The notes below the pieces were generated by a model. It did no database searches. It saw only the letters and a list, made by a program, of their open reading frames with translations, and was not told the origin of the DNA. The translations under genes were made by a program, and so were the position numbers. DNA of 64,000 bases from Myroides sp. WP-1 (GTDB taxonomy: Bacteria > Bacteroidota > Bacteroidia > Flavobacteriales > Flavobacteriaceae), in assembly GCF_014145635.1 (NCBI RefSeq), contig NZ_JACHTC010000003.1:274926-338925 (forward strand), written 5' to 3'. Positions 47,332-57,210 of this stretch are shown one piece after another (the first letter of the stretch is position 1; each line of letters opens with the position of its first letter).

Positions 47332-48657
47332 ATGTCATTCCACTTCAAAGTTTTTATGCGTATCCTGGTCATCATCGGCTTATCGTTGGTTGCCGTTTGG
47401 TTGTTTTTACAAGCGTATACTTACACCTTCTTCATCGCAATACTAGTTATTATTGGTTTCTTAATCGAATTATATTCCTTTCAACGAAAGTATTATAGCA
47501 TCATTGACCGCTTAGTTTTAGCCATGATCTACAATGATTTTTCATTGAAATCCAACAAAAAACAAGTCAATGAGACCTTTCACAATTTGCAACAACTCTA
47601 TCAAAAATTACAACACGAGCAAGAACAAAATGAAGTAAAGGAATTAGTATACCTCAACATTCTCAACAACCTAGAGACGGGCATTGTTATTTTTGAACGC
47701 AATAAAGACACATGGGACATTTTTTTAATTAACGATTACTTCGCCAAACTATTCGATATTCCCAAAGTAAAATCTTGGCAAAATCTTTCGCGTTTATTGC
47801 CCAACTTGACGCATCACCTTGAACAATTGGAATTTAAAGAGTCAAAAAACTCTCTTGATATGAAATTTGAAGGAGAAGAAAAACAAACCTTCATCCTACA
47901 AACATCGATTACCATGAGTCAAAACCAAGAATTTTATATTGTTTTGCTTGATTCTATCCAAAAAGTATTAGACAAGAAAGAGAAAGACACTTGGGAAAAT
48001 TTGATGAAAGTAATCTCACATGAAATCATGAATTCCTTAACGCCTATACATTCTTTGGCGCATAATACCTTAGGTATTCTTGAAGAAGAGTTTCCATTGA
48101 CCGCTGATGATATGGATGATTTAAAATTGAGTATTCAGACCATTGCAAATAGAACAGATCACTTGCGTCATTTTATCGATAATTACCGCAAGCTAACGAT
48201 GCTTCCGAGTCCTCAAAAAACTTGGGTAAACAGCGCTGAAATTATTGCAAATAGTTTGGCTATTCTCAAGCCAATCTGTCAACAGTATAAGGTGGATTTA
48301 CACACGACTATTGAAACACAAGTATCTCAATATTGGGATGCCAAACAAATGGAACAAGTGTTCATCAATGTATTGACAAATGCTATTTATGCGGTAAAAA
48401 ATCAGGAAGAAAAAACAATTCACGTTCATGTATTTGAACGCAACAATCGCCTGTGGATTGATATCATAGACAACGGAAAGGGAATTCCAGAAGAAATAAA
48501 ACCTAAAATATTTATTCCGTTTTATACTACACGAGAAGATGGTGCAGGTATTGGATTGCCGTTATCCAAAAACATTGTGGAAATGCACAACGGATACTTG
48601 ACTTTTAATCGAAAAGAGGAACTCACCTATTTTAGTCTTAACTTTCCGCTGAACTAA
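47332..48657 (+). CDS. Membrane-bound sensor histidine kinase partner of the sigma-54 regulator
   Basis: The 441-residue kinase has two TMs close together at the N-terminus (about 8-27 and 29-48) with almost no periplasmic loop, then a PAS-like region (about 105-215), the dimerisation helix with SHEIMNSLTPIHSL carrying the phospho-His, and a HATPase domain (NVLTNAIYAV, IDNGKGIP, GAGIGLPLSKNIVEMH). Lacking a sizeable periplasmic sensor, it may sense membrane state or the transporter itself, as BceS-type kinases do; this is inference. It converges on the alkyltransferase-like gene with no bases between the stop codons. Confidence 0.93.
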   Translation: MSFHFKVFMRILVIIGLSLVAVWLFLQAYTYTFFIAILVIIGFLIELYSFQRKYYSIIDRLVLAMIYNDFSLKSNKKQVNETFHNLQQLYQKLQHEQEQNEVKELVYLNILNNLETGIVIFERNKDTWDIFLINDYFAKLFDIPKVKSWQNLSRLLPNLTHHLEQLEFKESKNSLDMKFEGEEKQTFILQTSITMSQNQEFYIVLLDSIQKVLDKKEKDTWENLMKVISHEIMNSLTPIHSLAHNTLGILEEEFPLTADDMDDLKLSIQTIANRTDHLRHFIDNYRKLTMLPSPQKTWVNSAEIIANSLAILKPICQQYKVDLHTTIETQVSQYWDAKQMEQVFINVLTNAIYAVKNQEEKTIHVHVFERNNRLWIDIIDNGKGIPEEIKPKIFIPFYTTREDGAGIGLPLSKNIVEMHNGYLTFNRKEELTYFSLNFPLN

Positions 48658-48987
48658 TTAAAATTGGACAGCTGGGATCCAAAGAATTGATTTAAAGTTT
48701 TGTACTTGATTATCTTTGACCTCAACACCTTCGCTTTCTAGTAGTTGTTGCATGAGATTAGTTCCATCAAAATGGTGTTTTCCACTTAACATCCCCAATC
48801 GATTGACCACGCGGTGTGCAGGAACAGAATCGTCAAAATGAGAAGCATTCATTGCATAGCCCACCATTCGAGCAGAACGAGGCGCTCCAATCGCTTTAGC
48901 AATTGCGCCATAGGTCGTTACTTTTCCATACGGAATCTCGCGAACCACATCGTATACACGTTCAAAAAAGTTAGCTGAATCCTTCAC
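48658..48987 (-). CDS. Alkyltransferase-like protein (ATL, MGMT-family DNA-binding domain)
   Basis: This 109-residue protein is the DNA-binding domain of O6-alkylguanine methyltransferase. The active-site PCHR is PAHR here (Ala 57), so it cannot accept alkyl groups. Other family features remain: YGKVTTYGAIAKAIG, the arginine finger region RSARMVGYAM and the helix-turn-helix. ATLs bind O6-alkylguanine and flag it for nucleotide excision repair. Translation starts at a GTG that overlaps the preceding TAG stop (TAGTG), so it is coupled to the LysE-type gene. The initiator would be read as Met. Confidence 0.9.
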   Translation of the reverse strand: MKDSANFFERVYDVVREIPYGKVTTYGAIAKAIGAPRSARMVGYAMNASHFDDSVPAHRVVNRLGMLSGKHHFDGTNLMQQLLESEGVEVKDNQVQNFKSILWIPAVQF

Positions 48988-49610
48988 TAGCGCAATAGTT
49001 TATAGATCGTTACCAAACAGATAATTCCTGTTATTGTTCCAATCACGTAGTTAATATTGCGCAATAGAAAGGCATTTTCATTAGCAACTTTCTTAAACAC
49101 AGAAATATAAGCGTAAAACATGAGTGCCGAACCAAAAACTACACCAATGGAAAAGATAACGGTATAAGCCCATTCAAAAATAGGGTACTGATACGAAGCT
49201 AAAGTAACACTGAGAAAAACGTAATACGGAATAGAAAAGACATTGATCAACGCCAACAAAGCACCGTAGACATATGGATTCTTTAATCGCTTGACCGTAT
49301 CGTTTTCTTTTTTCTCCTTCCGTTTGGCAAAAACCAAAAAGTAAAGCGTCAATGATCCAAAAATAAGTAAACCTATTTCGTGTAAGATTTCCGTTATAAA
49401 TGGACTAGAATCGATGAGTTTGGCAAAGAAAATAGCCACATAGGTTTGAACAAAAATAATAGATAATGCTCCAGCAATGTACAAGATAGAAGCCTGTTTT
49501 CCTCTTTCTTGTGCTACTTTAACAGCAGTCATGTTGAGTAACCCAGGAAGAGATACTCCAATCACTGCTGCTAAAAAGCCAAAGAATAATAAGATAAAAT
49601 AGTGATCCAT
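48987..49610 (-). CDS. LysE-family membrane transporter
   Basis: The 207-residue protein has about six TMs and the family's opening GFLAAVIGVSLPGLLNMTAVKVAQERGKQASI, where the PG and the charged RGK loop fit LysE/RhtB exporters. The second half holds NPYVYGALLALINVFSIPYYV. It probably exports amino acids or related small molecules; the substrate is not evident. It lies 3 bp after trmB and overlaps the ATL gene by one base, so trmB, lysE-like and atl-like form a minus-strand operon. Confidence 0.8.
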   Translation of the reverse strand: MDHYFILLFFGFLAAVIGVSLPGLLNMTAVKVAQERGKQASILYIAGALSIIFVQTYVAIFFAKLIDSSPFITEILHEIGLLIFGSLTLYFLVFAKRKEKKENDTVKRLKNPYVYGALLALINVFSIPYYVFLSVTLASYQYPIFEWAYTVIFSIGVVFGSALMFYAYISVFKKVANENAFLLRNINYVIGTITGIICLVTIYKLLR

Positions 49611-49613
49611 CCG

Positions 49614-50285
49614 CTATTTAATTCTGAATTGAATATAAGTAATGGCTTTATTCTGTTCTAAATACTGTGATTCGTAAAAGGTTTGAATTTCAGTTACCAC
49701 TGAAGGTGCCCCTTCGTTTTTATATACGTGGTGATTTGCATAAATTACTTCATGTCCTTCACCGTGTAGCAATCCTAGTGTATATCCGTGCATAAACTCA
49801 CTGTCGGTTTTCAAATTCACAACACCATCAGGAGTTAGGATATTCTTGTAACGTTGTAAAAACTCTGTGTTAGTTAAGCGGTGTTTTGTGCGCTTGTATT
49901 TAATTTGTGGATCTGGAAAAGTAATCCAAATTTCACTTACTTCACCTTTCTCAAAAGCAAACTCGATCAATTCGATCTGCGTACGTAGAAAAGCGACATT
50001 GGTTAATCCTTCGTCAACAGCAGTCTTAGCCCCTCTCCAAAAACGAGCACCTTTGATATCGATTCCTATAAAATTAGTATTGGGAAAACGACGAGCCAAC
50101 TCTACCGTATATTCTCCTTTTCCACAGCCTAATTCCAAAACAATAGGGTTATTGTTTTTAAACACTTCCGACGCCCATTTGCCTTTTTGTGGCAATCTAG
50201 CAATCATTTCTTCTCTTGATGGTTGGAAAACATTACCAAAAGTTTCGTTTTCTCTAAATCGCTTTAACTTGTTTTTACTTCCCAC
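49614..50285 (-). CDS. trmB: tRNA (guanine-N7-)-methyltransferase
   Basis: The 223-residue enzyme makes m7G46 in tRNA. The SAM motif is VLELGCGKGEYTVELA, followed by FIGIDIKGARFWRGAK, the TrmB-specific WITFPDPQIKYKRTKHRL and the C-terminal VVTEIQTFYE. It begins with a GTG (MGSKNKLKRFREN); the start is supported because this basic N-terminus is conserved in the family. A TAATTTTG box lies 25 bp upstream. It leads the short operon with the LysE-type and ATL genes. Confidence 0.96.
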   Translation of the reverse strand: MGSKNKLKRFRENETFGNVFQPSREEMIARLPQKGKWASEVFKNNNPIVLELGCGKGEYTVELARRFPNTNFIGIDIKGARFWRGAKTAVDEGLTNVAFLRTQIELIEFAFEKGEVSEIWITFPDPQIKYKRTKHRLTNTEFLQRYKNILTPDGVVNLKTDSEFMHGYTLGLLHGEGHEVIYANHHVYKNEGAPSVVTEIQTFYESQYLEQNKAITYIQFRIK

Positions 50286-50309
50286 AGGGTTATTCGTTTA
50301 AATTCAATG

Positions 50310-50317
50310 CAAAATTA
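50310..50317 (-). promoter_or_regulatory. Candidate -7 box (TAATTTTG) for the trmB operon
   Basis: Exact TAnnTTTG on the minus strand, about 25 bp before the GTG start. No -33 TTG at the usual spacing. Confidence 0.4.
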
Positions 50318-50360
50318 AATAATTATAACGAAAGTAAAACCTTTTTATAGGGAACACAAA

Positions 50361-51428
50361 TTAACTTCCGCTTTCTGCAGGCACATCAACCGCTTTTTCC
50401 AAAGTAAAAGAAAACTCTGAACCATAACCATAGCTGCTCTCTACATAGATATGTTCATCATGTGCCTCAACGATGTGCTTAACAATCGACAATCCTAATC
50501 CAGACCCTCCAACACTTCGGGCACCACTTTTATCAATGCGATAAAAACGCTCAAAGAGACGTGGAATATGTTCTTTGCGAATTCCCAATCCGTTATCTGT
50601 AATACGAACAATCAATTTATTTTTTACTAAATTCTCAATGCTAACTTCGGTTGTTCCTTTTTCTTTTCCATATTTAATTGAATTCTCAATTAAATTGGTG
50701 ATCACTTGTCCGATGCGCTCTTTATCGCCTAACACATAAATTGGCTTCTTATAGCCCATATCAAACATCAGAGAAATATTTTTCTTCTTGGCTTTATACT
50801 CTAGGAAATCAAAGGCATTCTGAATCATCTCAATCAGGTCGAACTCTACAATATTCAGGTGTAAGTCGCCCGACTCTAGCTTGGCAATCATATCCAAGTC
50901 TTGTACAATATAGATTAAACGATCTACCCCTTGTGCTGCTCGTTCTAAGTAGCGATCGCGCACTTCTAAATCATCTATCGCTCCATCTGTCAGTGTTTCC
51001 AAATAGCTCTGAATCATAAACAGAGGTGTCTTTAATTCATGGGATATGTTTCCTAAAAACTCTCTTCTATATTCCTCACGAACTTGCAGCGATTCGATTT
51101 CTATTTTCTTGTTGGTTGCAAACTTTTCAATCTCTTCCGTCAGCGTTTTCATATCGGTAGTAACTGCATTAGCACGAAGATCTGTGTGCTCTAGAAGCGA
51201 AACTTTATCGTAAATCTTTTTAATTCGACGATAGATAAAATGCTCTACTCGATATTGAATAACAAAAAAAGAAGCAAAATAAACCAATATCGTGTGGATG
51301 ATAAGGAGTTTACCCAATCCTTCTTTAACTAAAAAAATAAAGGGAAGTGTAATAACAAGAGAGCAAATTGTTATCAATAAAGCTGATTTAACAGCAAATT
51401 TATAAGATTTTTTAAAGCGTGTTGACAT
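50361..51428 (-). CDS. PhoR-like sensor histidine kinase
   Basis: The 355-residue kinase has two adjacent N-terminal TMs (about 14-34 and 40-58) with a very short external loop, then a linker and HisKA domain with GNISHELKTPL (phospho-His 130), and a HATPase domain with NLIENSIKYG, ITDNGLGI, LFERFYRID and GSGLGLSIVKHI. It follows the response regulator by 4 bp and must be its partner. Sequence style (ELKTPLFMIQSYLETL) is that of PhoR/WalK-type kinases; a phosphate signal is plausible but not shown by the sequence. Confidence 0.92.
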   Translation of the reverse strand: MSTRFKKSYKFAVKSALLITICSLVITLPFIFLVKEGLGKLLIIHTILVYFASFFVIQYRVEHFIYRRIKKIYDKVSLLEHTDLRANAVTTDMKTLTEEIEKFATNKKIEIESLQVREEYRREFLGNISHELKTPLFMIQSYLETLTDGAIDDLEVRDRYLERAAQGVDRLIYIVQDLDMIAKLESGDLHLNIVEFDLIEMIQNAFDFLEYKAKKKNISLMFDMGYKKPIYVLGDKERIGQVITNLIENSIKYGKEKGTTEVSIENLVKNKLIVRITDNGLGIRKEHIPRLFERFYRIDKSGARSVGGSGLGLSIVKHIVEAHDEHIYVESSYGYGSEFSFTLEKAVDVPAESGS

Positions 51429-51432
51429 TCAA

Positions 51433-52122
51433 TTACATATCTAATTTATAGCCTACTCCTTTAATTGTTTTAAAGCAATCATCTCCCACTTTTTCTCTTA
51501 ACTTTCGAATGTGAACATCAATGGTTCTTCCTCCTACAACTACTTCATTACCCCATACGCGATCTAAAATCTCTTCTCTGGTAAACACTTTACCTGGTTT
51601 TGAAGCCAATAAGTACAATAATTCAAATTCTTTTCTTGGTAAAGACAACTCCACTCCATCAATCATGATTTTGTATTCATCTCGATTGATCTCGATATTC
51701 CCGATTTGAATTACGTCACCTTGTTCCACTTCTTCAACTGTTTTTAAGCGACGCAACAAAGCTTTAATTTTACTCATTAAAACTTTTGGCTTTACAGGTT
51801 TTGTGATATAATCATCCGCTCCAGCATCAAACCCTGCTACTTGAGAATAATCTTCCCCTCTAGCAGTTAGAAAAGCAATAATTACGTTTTGCAAGCTGTC
51901 TATCTTACGAATATTCTCACAAGCTTCCATTCCGTCCATTTCAGGCATCATTACATCCAAGATAATAAGGTGCGGAAGCTCTTTTTTTGCTTTCTCTATT
52001 GCCTCTTTTCCATTTCTTGCTGTACTTACTTGATACCCTTCTTTCTCTAAATTATAACTGATGATCTCAATTATATCTTGTTCATCATCAACCAATAAGA
52101 CTTTAATGTCTGCGTTTTTCAT
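51433..52122 (-). CDS. OmpR/PhoB-family response regulator
   Basis: The 229-residue regulator has a receiver domain (Asp 12, Asp 13, phospho-acceptor Asp 56 in LIILDVMMPEMDG, Thr in FLTARG, Lys in ITKPVKP) and a winged-helix output domain (LLASKPGKVFTREEILDRVWG, GGRTIDVHIRKLREKVG). It controls promoters by binding direct repeats. It leads the two-gene operon with the histidine kinase and is divergent from the TonB receptor gene across 185 bp, which makes that receptor a likely target. Confidence 0.94.
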   Translation of the reverse strand: MKNADIKVLLVDDEQDIIEIISYNLEKEGYQVSTARNGKEAIEKAKKELPHLIILDVMMPEMDGMEACENIRKIDSLQNVIIAFLTARGEDYSQVAGFDAGADDYITKPVKPKVLMSKIKALLRRLKTVEEVEQGDVIQIGNIEINRDEYKIMIDGVELSLPRKEFELLYLLASKPGKVFTREEILDRVWGNEVVVGGRTIDVHIRKLREKVGDDCFKTIKGVGYKLDM

Positions 52123-52151
52123 GCTTTATATGTGTGTGTTATAAATCAGTC

Positions 52152-52159
52152 CAAAGATA
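52152..52159 (-). promoter_or_regulatory. Candidate -7 box (TATCTTTG) for the PhoB/PhoR-like operon
   Basis: Exact TAnnTTTG on the minus strand, 30 bp upstream of the regulator ATG. The same intergenic region holds a 9-bp palindrome TGGTAACCA (52203-52211) and several GTTA/TTAA elements at 10-11 bp steps, which could bind the regulator. Confidence 0.45.
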
Positions 52160-52307
52160 AAGATAATACATTATGTTAAGTAAAGTTTACAATTATTTAA
52201 TGTGGTAACCATTTAATAACGTTTACTATAAAATGTGTTAAAGAAGCGATAACACACAAGACATATTTACGCTTGTTCTTTGCACTAGCTTAAATAAAAT
52301 AAGAATT

Positions 52308-55055
52308 ATGAAATCAATGTTACTATTCGCTCTATTATTTATTAGCCAAATAGTTGGAGCATCTAATGGAACTATTAAAGGACTTTTACAAGACTCCACA
52401 ACTAAAGAACCACTAGCTTTCGCTTCTGTTAGCATCAAAGGGACAACACAAGGAGTAAATACAGATTTAGACGGTTTCTTTACAATAGAAGTACCGGAAG
52501 GAACGCAAACTTTGACTTTTAACTACGTTGGTTATACTACAACAGACAAAACCGTAGAAGTAAAACCCAATCAAACGGTAGAAGTAACGGTTGATTTAAT
52601 TTCAGAAAGTGTACAACTCGAAGGAGTTGTTGTACAAGCTACACGTTCAAAATCAAGAGAAGCAACATTGTTAATTGAGCAACAACGCTCTGTTGAAATG
52701 AAACAACATATCGGATCACAAGAGTTATCTCGAAAAGGAGTAAGTGACGTTGCTAGTGCAGTTGCCAAAACAACAGGGGTTGCCAAACAAGAAGGTTCGG
52801 GAACTATTTTTGTTCGCGGATTAGGAGATCGATACAATAGCACCTCGCTAAACGGATTGCCGTTAGCTTCAAATGATCCAGAAAAGAAAAACATCGATTT
52901 GAATATTTTCTCGACTGATATTGTAGAATATATTGCCATTGACAAAACGTATTTTGCAAGAAACTACGGAGATTTTGCAGGAGGAAATATCGACATTATC
53001 TCCAAAAATCACACAGGAGAAGGATTTGTAGAAGTAGGATTAAGTTCGAGTATCAACACCAATGCGGTAAAACAAGACAACTTCAAAACTTTATCTAATC
53101 GCAGTTACTTTGGTTTTTCTAACACGAAAATTCCAGCTAATGCACTTAAAGGGTACAATTTTAAGAACTCTACTCAAAACGACACACGCAGTCCTTGGGG
53201 AGCTGGTTTGAGCATTAATACAGGAAAATCGTTCTTTTTTGGTGAATCTGCTCTACATTTATTTGCAACCGCATCTTTTGGCAATAACTTCAAACAAAAA
53301 GAAGGAATCACTAGAACAGCACAAGCACAAAACTCATTTACAAAAGATCTAAACCTAGAAGCTTTTGAATATAGCACGAATACAACGGGAATGGTAAATG
53401 CTAAGTTTGATATCAATGCAAACAACTCCCTAAAATACAATTTCTTATTTGTAAACGACTCAAAAGAAAAGAATGAAGATTATCGCGGATATGTAAGAGA
53501 TATTACGTTAGATAACTCGGATTATACACAAATCAACAGACAAACCTACCGTCAGGATCGCTTAATGGTTAATCAATTATTGGGTAATCACAAATTAACA
53601 GATCAAGTTGACTTAAACTGGGGAACTGCTTTCAATACAATTTCAGCTCAAACACCAGATAGACAACAATATACTTTAAACAAAGTCAAAGATATTGATA
53701 GCTATCAATTTTCTATCAACTCTAGATCAGACAACAACCGTTACTTCGAAGATCTAAAAGAAAATGAATTAGCAGCAAATATTTCGGCAGATTACAAATT
53801 TGGTAAAAACGAAGAAAATTTATTCGATGGAAAATTAACCGTTGGATACAATTTTAGAAAAAAAGACAGAGAATTTAAAGCCACTCAATTCGTCTTCCAA
53901 ATCAATAGAGAGTATAACAACAATATCAATCCAAATGCTTTGGATCAGTTCTTTAACCAGTCAAATTTTGACAAGGGCTACTTCGACATCTATACCTTTA
54001 GAGGAGGAGCGGGAACACCAAATGCATTATTACCTCAAACGTACGATGGGGAATTATTTATCCACGCAGGTTTTGTAAATGTAGAATATCGCTTAACCGA
54101 TAAATTATCTGGATCACTTGGAGCGCGTTTCGAAACGATTTCACAAGATGTTACTTGGCAAACGCAATTAGATGCTGACCAAACAAGTAATAAGTTTACA
54201 AAAAATGCTTTTTTACCTAGCTTATCTTTAAAATACGAAGCAAATGACAACAATAACTTGCGTTTCGCTTTATCTAAAACATATACCTTACCCCAATTTA
54301 AAGAAAGAGCGCGTTTCATCTATGAAGACGTAACAGAAATTAAAGTAGGTAACCCTGATTTATACGCTTCTGATGATTACAACGTAGATTTGAAATGGGA
54401 ATACTTCCCAAAAACAGATGAAGTAATTTCAGCAACGGTATTTGGAAAATACATCAAGAACCCAATTAATGAAATTGTTTCAGCCTCTTCGTCTAATGAT
54501 ATTACATACGCTAATACAGGAGACTATGGATATGCAGCAGGAATAGAAATTGAAGTTCGCAAAAACTTATTCAATTTTGACGATGCTATGACCAATAAAA
54601 TTACAGGAGGATTAAACGCTTCCTTGATGAAAACTTACCAAAAACTGGATAATGAAAAAGTAAATAGAGAAAACAAATATTTAAGTACTTCTTTTACACA
54701 TGATAATGCTAGTTTTACAGGAGCCTCTGATTTATTACTTAATGCAGACCTTTCTTATATCAAAGAATGGGCAAATGATCAAAAATTAATGGCTACACTT
54801 TCGTATGCACAATTCTCAGATAAACTTTATTCATTAGGGACAGAGCAAAGCGGAAACTTAGTTGACAAAGCTTTTGGATTTTTAGATTTTGCTTTCAAGT
54901 ATGATTTCTCTAAAAAATTCGGTATGAGTTTTAATGCGAGAAACTTATTAGATCCAGCCATCGAAAGAAAACAAGAAAACTTAACTCAAGACGTTTTAGT
55001 ACAATCGTATAAACTTGGACAAAACTTTAGTTTAGGTTTTAAATATACCTTCTAA
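52308..55055 (+). CDS. TonB-dependent outer-membrane receptor with carboxypeptidase-regulatory N-domain
   Basis: The 915-residue protein has a signal peptide (cleavage near VGAS, residue 19), a CarboxypepD_reg-like Ig domain (GTIKGLLQDSTTKEPLAFASVSIKGT to about residue 105), a TonB plug (about 130-250, with GTIFVRGLGDRYNSTSLNGLP) and a 22-strand barrel ending in an aromatic (GFKYTF). No SusD partner is adjacent, so it is a single receptor rather than a SusCD pair. It is divergent from the PhoB/PhoR-like system. A phosphate-related or other nutrient substrate is inference from that neighbour. Confidence 0.93.
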   Translation: MKSMLLFALLFISQIVGASNGTIKGLLQDSTTKEPLAFASVSIKGTTQGVNTDLDGFFTIEVPEGTQTLTFNYVGYTTTDKTVEVKPNQTVEVTVDLISESVQLEGVVVQATRSKSREATLLIEQQRSVEMKQHIGSQELSRKGVSDVASAVAKTTGVAKQEGSGTIFVRGLGDRYNSTSLNGLPLASNDPEKKNIDLNIFSTDIVEYIAIDKTYFARNYGDFAGGNIDIISKNHTGEGFVEVGLSSSINTNAVKQDNFKTLSNRSYFGFSNTKIPANALKGYNFKNSTQNDTRSPWGAGLSINTGKSFFFGESALHLFATASFGNNFKQKEGITRTAQAQNSFTKDLNLEAFEYSTNTTGMVNAKFDINANNSLKYNFLFVNDSKEKNEDYRGYVRDITLDNSDYTQINRQTYRQDRLMVNQLLGNHKLTDQVDLNWGTAFNTISAQTPDRQQYTLNKVKDIDSYQFSINSRSDNNRYFEDLKENELAANISADYKFGKNEENLFDGKLTVGYNFRKKDREFKATQFVFQINREYNNNINPNALDQFFNQSNFDKGYFDIYTFRGGAGTPNALLPQTYDGELFIHAGFVNVEYRLTDKLSGSLGARFETISQDVTWQTQLDADQTSNKFTKNAFLPSLSLKYEANDNNNLRFALSKTYTLPQFKERARFIYEDVTEIKVGNPDLYASDDYNVDLKWEYFPKTDEVISATVFGKYIKNPINEIVSASSSNDITYANTGDYGYAAGIEIEVRKNLFNFDDAMTNKITGGLNASLMKTYQKLDNEKVNRENKYLSTSFTHDNASFTGASDLLLNADLSYIKEWANDQKLMATLSYAQFSDKLYSLGTEQSGNLVDKAFGFLDFAFKYDFSKKFGMSFNARNLLDPAIERKQENLTQDVLVQSYKLGQNFSLGFKYTF

Positions 55056-55075
55056 ATACAATACCCTGTTCACAG

Positions 55076-55107
55076 AAAAGCCTGCATAAAATGCGGGCTT
55101 TTTTTTA
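55076..55107 (+). terminator. Terminator of the TonB receptor gene
   Basis: Stem AAAAGCCTGCAT / ATGCGGGCTTTT with one wobble pair, 2-nt loop core and eight T after it. A-rich sequence on the left may also serve the converging gene ending at 55108. Confidence 0.75.
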
Positions 55108-57210
55108 TTAAATACATTCTATTTCATACGATTTGGTCGTATGATTGAGCGTCACATCCAATTGGTAAAGTCCTGCATCTTCAAATTTAAAATCAAATTG
55201 AGCCCTATTGGAACGCAAAACGATACGACCTGTTTGCGTGTAAATAGGATATGTAGACTTCGGTTCTAAAACTTCATCTACTACAATTTCCTTTTGGTTT
55301 TGTAGCATTACTTGTTTTACATCGCGTAACGTTTTTAGTTGTGGTTGTGGTTTTGAGTTTGTATAATAAATAGACAAACCGAATCCTATCTTTTTCTTAG
55401 GCCCTTTGATATAGCTCAATGTCCAAACAATTTCTGTATCAGTACAAATATGTTTAGAGCGTATGATCCTTTTTTCCAAAGGCGAGGAAGCGCATTGAAT
55501 GATTCTTGTAAAAAGAGTTGACCCATCTCTTGTTTGCACTTCAACATAAGCAGGTTCAGTTGTAGGAGGCTGATAACCTATGGTTGTTCCTAAAATAACC
55601 TTAACGCGATTGTTACAGTAAATTTTGTATTTGTTGTCTTTTAAACTACTTACGAAACTACTGGGCAATAAAACAACTTTCTCCAAAGCATTCGCGACTA
55701 CTCTTATTGTATGTTGAAGATTTTTTTTCTTCTCTCCTGCAGGGGCATACACACATTTAATCACATAGTACCCCTTTTTTGAAAAAGTAAGAGGCACAGT
55801 AACATCTTTGATAAAGTGTTCTTGAAAAAACTCGCCATCAGGCACTTTAACAAACCATCTAATCAACTGAGGTTTAATGATTCCTTTGCTTTTAAGCATC
55901 GCAGAAAACACAATACGACTACCTATTCGAACACTTTCTAATGGAGGAAAAATTGCTAACAAACTAGTACTTCCAACATTAAAATACTGTGTGGGAATCG
56001 CTGTATGCCGCATTAAATTTTTATACACCTCTACCTGATAGGTATTGACATTCACACAATCAAAAGTCGCTTGTAATGTTGTTCCTTTTTGTTTAAATGA
56101 TTGTGCTCCTTTGGAGGTGAAAACAAAAGCAGTATGATTTCCAGGATGAACATCTTTGGCACTAACTTTAATGCACAACTGGTTGATTTGCTGTGATGAT
56201 AACTTAACATCACTGTGAAGGACAAGGCTAACACGATCTCCAACAACGAGTGTATCTTCTTTCTTTACACTTAATTGTAGAGACGTTATTGTAGCATCAT
56301 CCACTACCTCAAAATAGTAGTAAAAAGCCTCCTTATAAGTCTTTTGTACTTTCAGTTGAGGAGTAGTATTTACCGCAATTATATATACTCCCGCCTTTTG
56401 TGGCTGCCAACTAAAAGCTCTGTGTTTGGTACTAAATGTTTCATACTGATCACCAGCTGTATGGAGCACTATCGTTTTTCCTGTTTTTCCGTCTTCTAAT
56501 ATGCTAGATCCTCCCTTAGCATAAAGAACACTCCAACTGATATTTTTTGACTCTTCATTCGCATTAGTCGAAGCAGTAAAAATTAATTCATCCCCTTTCT
56601 GAATACGCAAAGCACGAGTATTATCACGAACAAGATGACCACAGTGAAGTTGTTCCAGATTAGTCAGTGTTAAATCATATACTTTAGAAGCATAGGCCGA
56701 GGGTTGAATTGAGTGTTCAACTAAATCAACTTTCTTGGTTGGGGTAGATTCTTCTCTATAATCACAAGGAAGTCCTTTGATACATTTTTCATTTTGCTCC
56801 ACACCTTCTACTTGACCAGAAGTCCGTATCGACAACACCCCACCTTTTGCACAACGCAAATTTCCATTTTTCGTTAAAATACCACGTCCATCAATAGAGC
56901 GTGTTGATTCATTACCCACTATGTTCCAAATTCCAAAAGGTTGGTAGGTACAAGTTTTATTCTTCCCTTTTTTATGCTTGCATTGTTGGAAGGGAGAAAG
57001 TCCAGATACAAATTGATTATCTTCAACAGTCGCGATAAGTTTATCTACCGCACTGATATAATACTTTTGATTTGTGGTAATTGAAAGTGTTGCAAAAGCA
57101 GAAGGGTTTCCTGTACAAACGCAAGTTGCTCCAGAACAAACCACTACTTCAGAAAAAGCTTGTACATCTGTGCCTACCAGAATTGACTTTGGTTTTACTC
57201 CTTCCTTCAT
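55108..57210 (-). CDS. Orphan PAAR-like (DUF4280) protein with Ig-like repeats
   Basis: The 700-residue protein has no signal peptide. Residues about 20-135 fit DUF4280, a PAAR-like spike domain: VVVCSGATCVCTG, ISAVDKLIATVEDN, CTYQPFGIWN, and LRCAKGGVLSIRTSGQ, with the conserved Cys pattern. The rest is a chain of beta-sandwich segments (GDELIFTAST, GVYIIAVNT, GDRVSLVLHSD, GSRIVFSAML, GYYVIKCVY, and a final GLYQLDVTL). DUF4280 proteins sit at the tip of contractile injection machines, including Bacteroidota T6SS, and may carry effectors. No other T6SS gene is in the window. Its ATG overlaps the stop of a small upstream ORF (ATGA). Confidence 0.75.
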   Translation of the reverse strand: MKEGVKPKSILVGTDVQAFSEVVVCSGATCVCTGNPSAFATLSITTNQKYYISAVDKLIATVEDNQFVSGLSPFQQCKHKKGKNKTCTYQPFGIWNIVGNESTRSIDGRGILTKNGNLRCAKGGVLSIRTSGQVEGVEQNEKCIKGLPCDYREESTPTKKVDLVEHSIQPSAYASKVYDLTLTNLEQLHCGHLVRDNTRALRIQKGDELIFTASTNANEESKNISWSVLYAKGGSSILEDGKTGKTIVLHTAGDQYETFSTKHRAFSWQPQKAGVYIIAVNTTPQLKVQKTYKEAFYYYFEVVDDATITSLQLSVKKEDTLVVGDRVSLVLHSDVKLSSQQINQLCIKVSAKDVHPGNHTAFVFTSKGAQSFKQKGTTLQATFDCVNVNTYQVEVYKNLMRHTAIPTQYFNVGSTSLLAIFPPLESVRIGSRIVFSAMLKSKGIIKPQLIRWFVKVPDGEFFQEHFIKDVTVPLTFSKKGYYVIKCVYAPAGEKKKNLQHTIRVVANALEKVVLLPSSFVSSLKDNKYKIYCNNRVKVILGTTIGYQPPTTEPAYVEVQTRDGSTLFTRIIQCASSPLEKRIIRSKHICTDTEIVWTLSYIKGPKKKIGFGLSIYYTNSKPQPQLKTLRDVKQVMLQNQKEIVVDEVLEPKSTYPIYTQTGRIVLRSNRAQFDFKFEDAGLYQLDVTLNHTTKSYEIECI

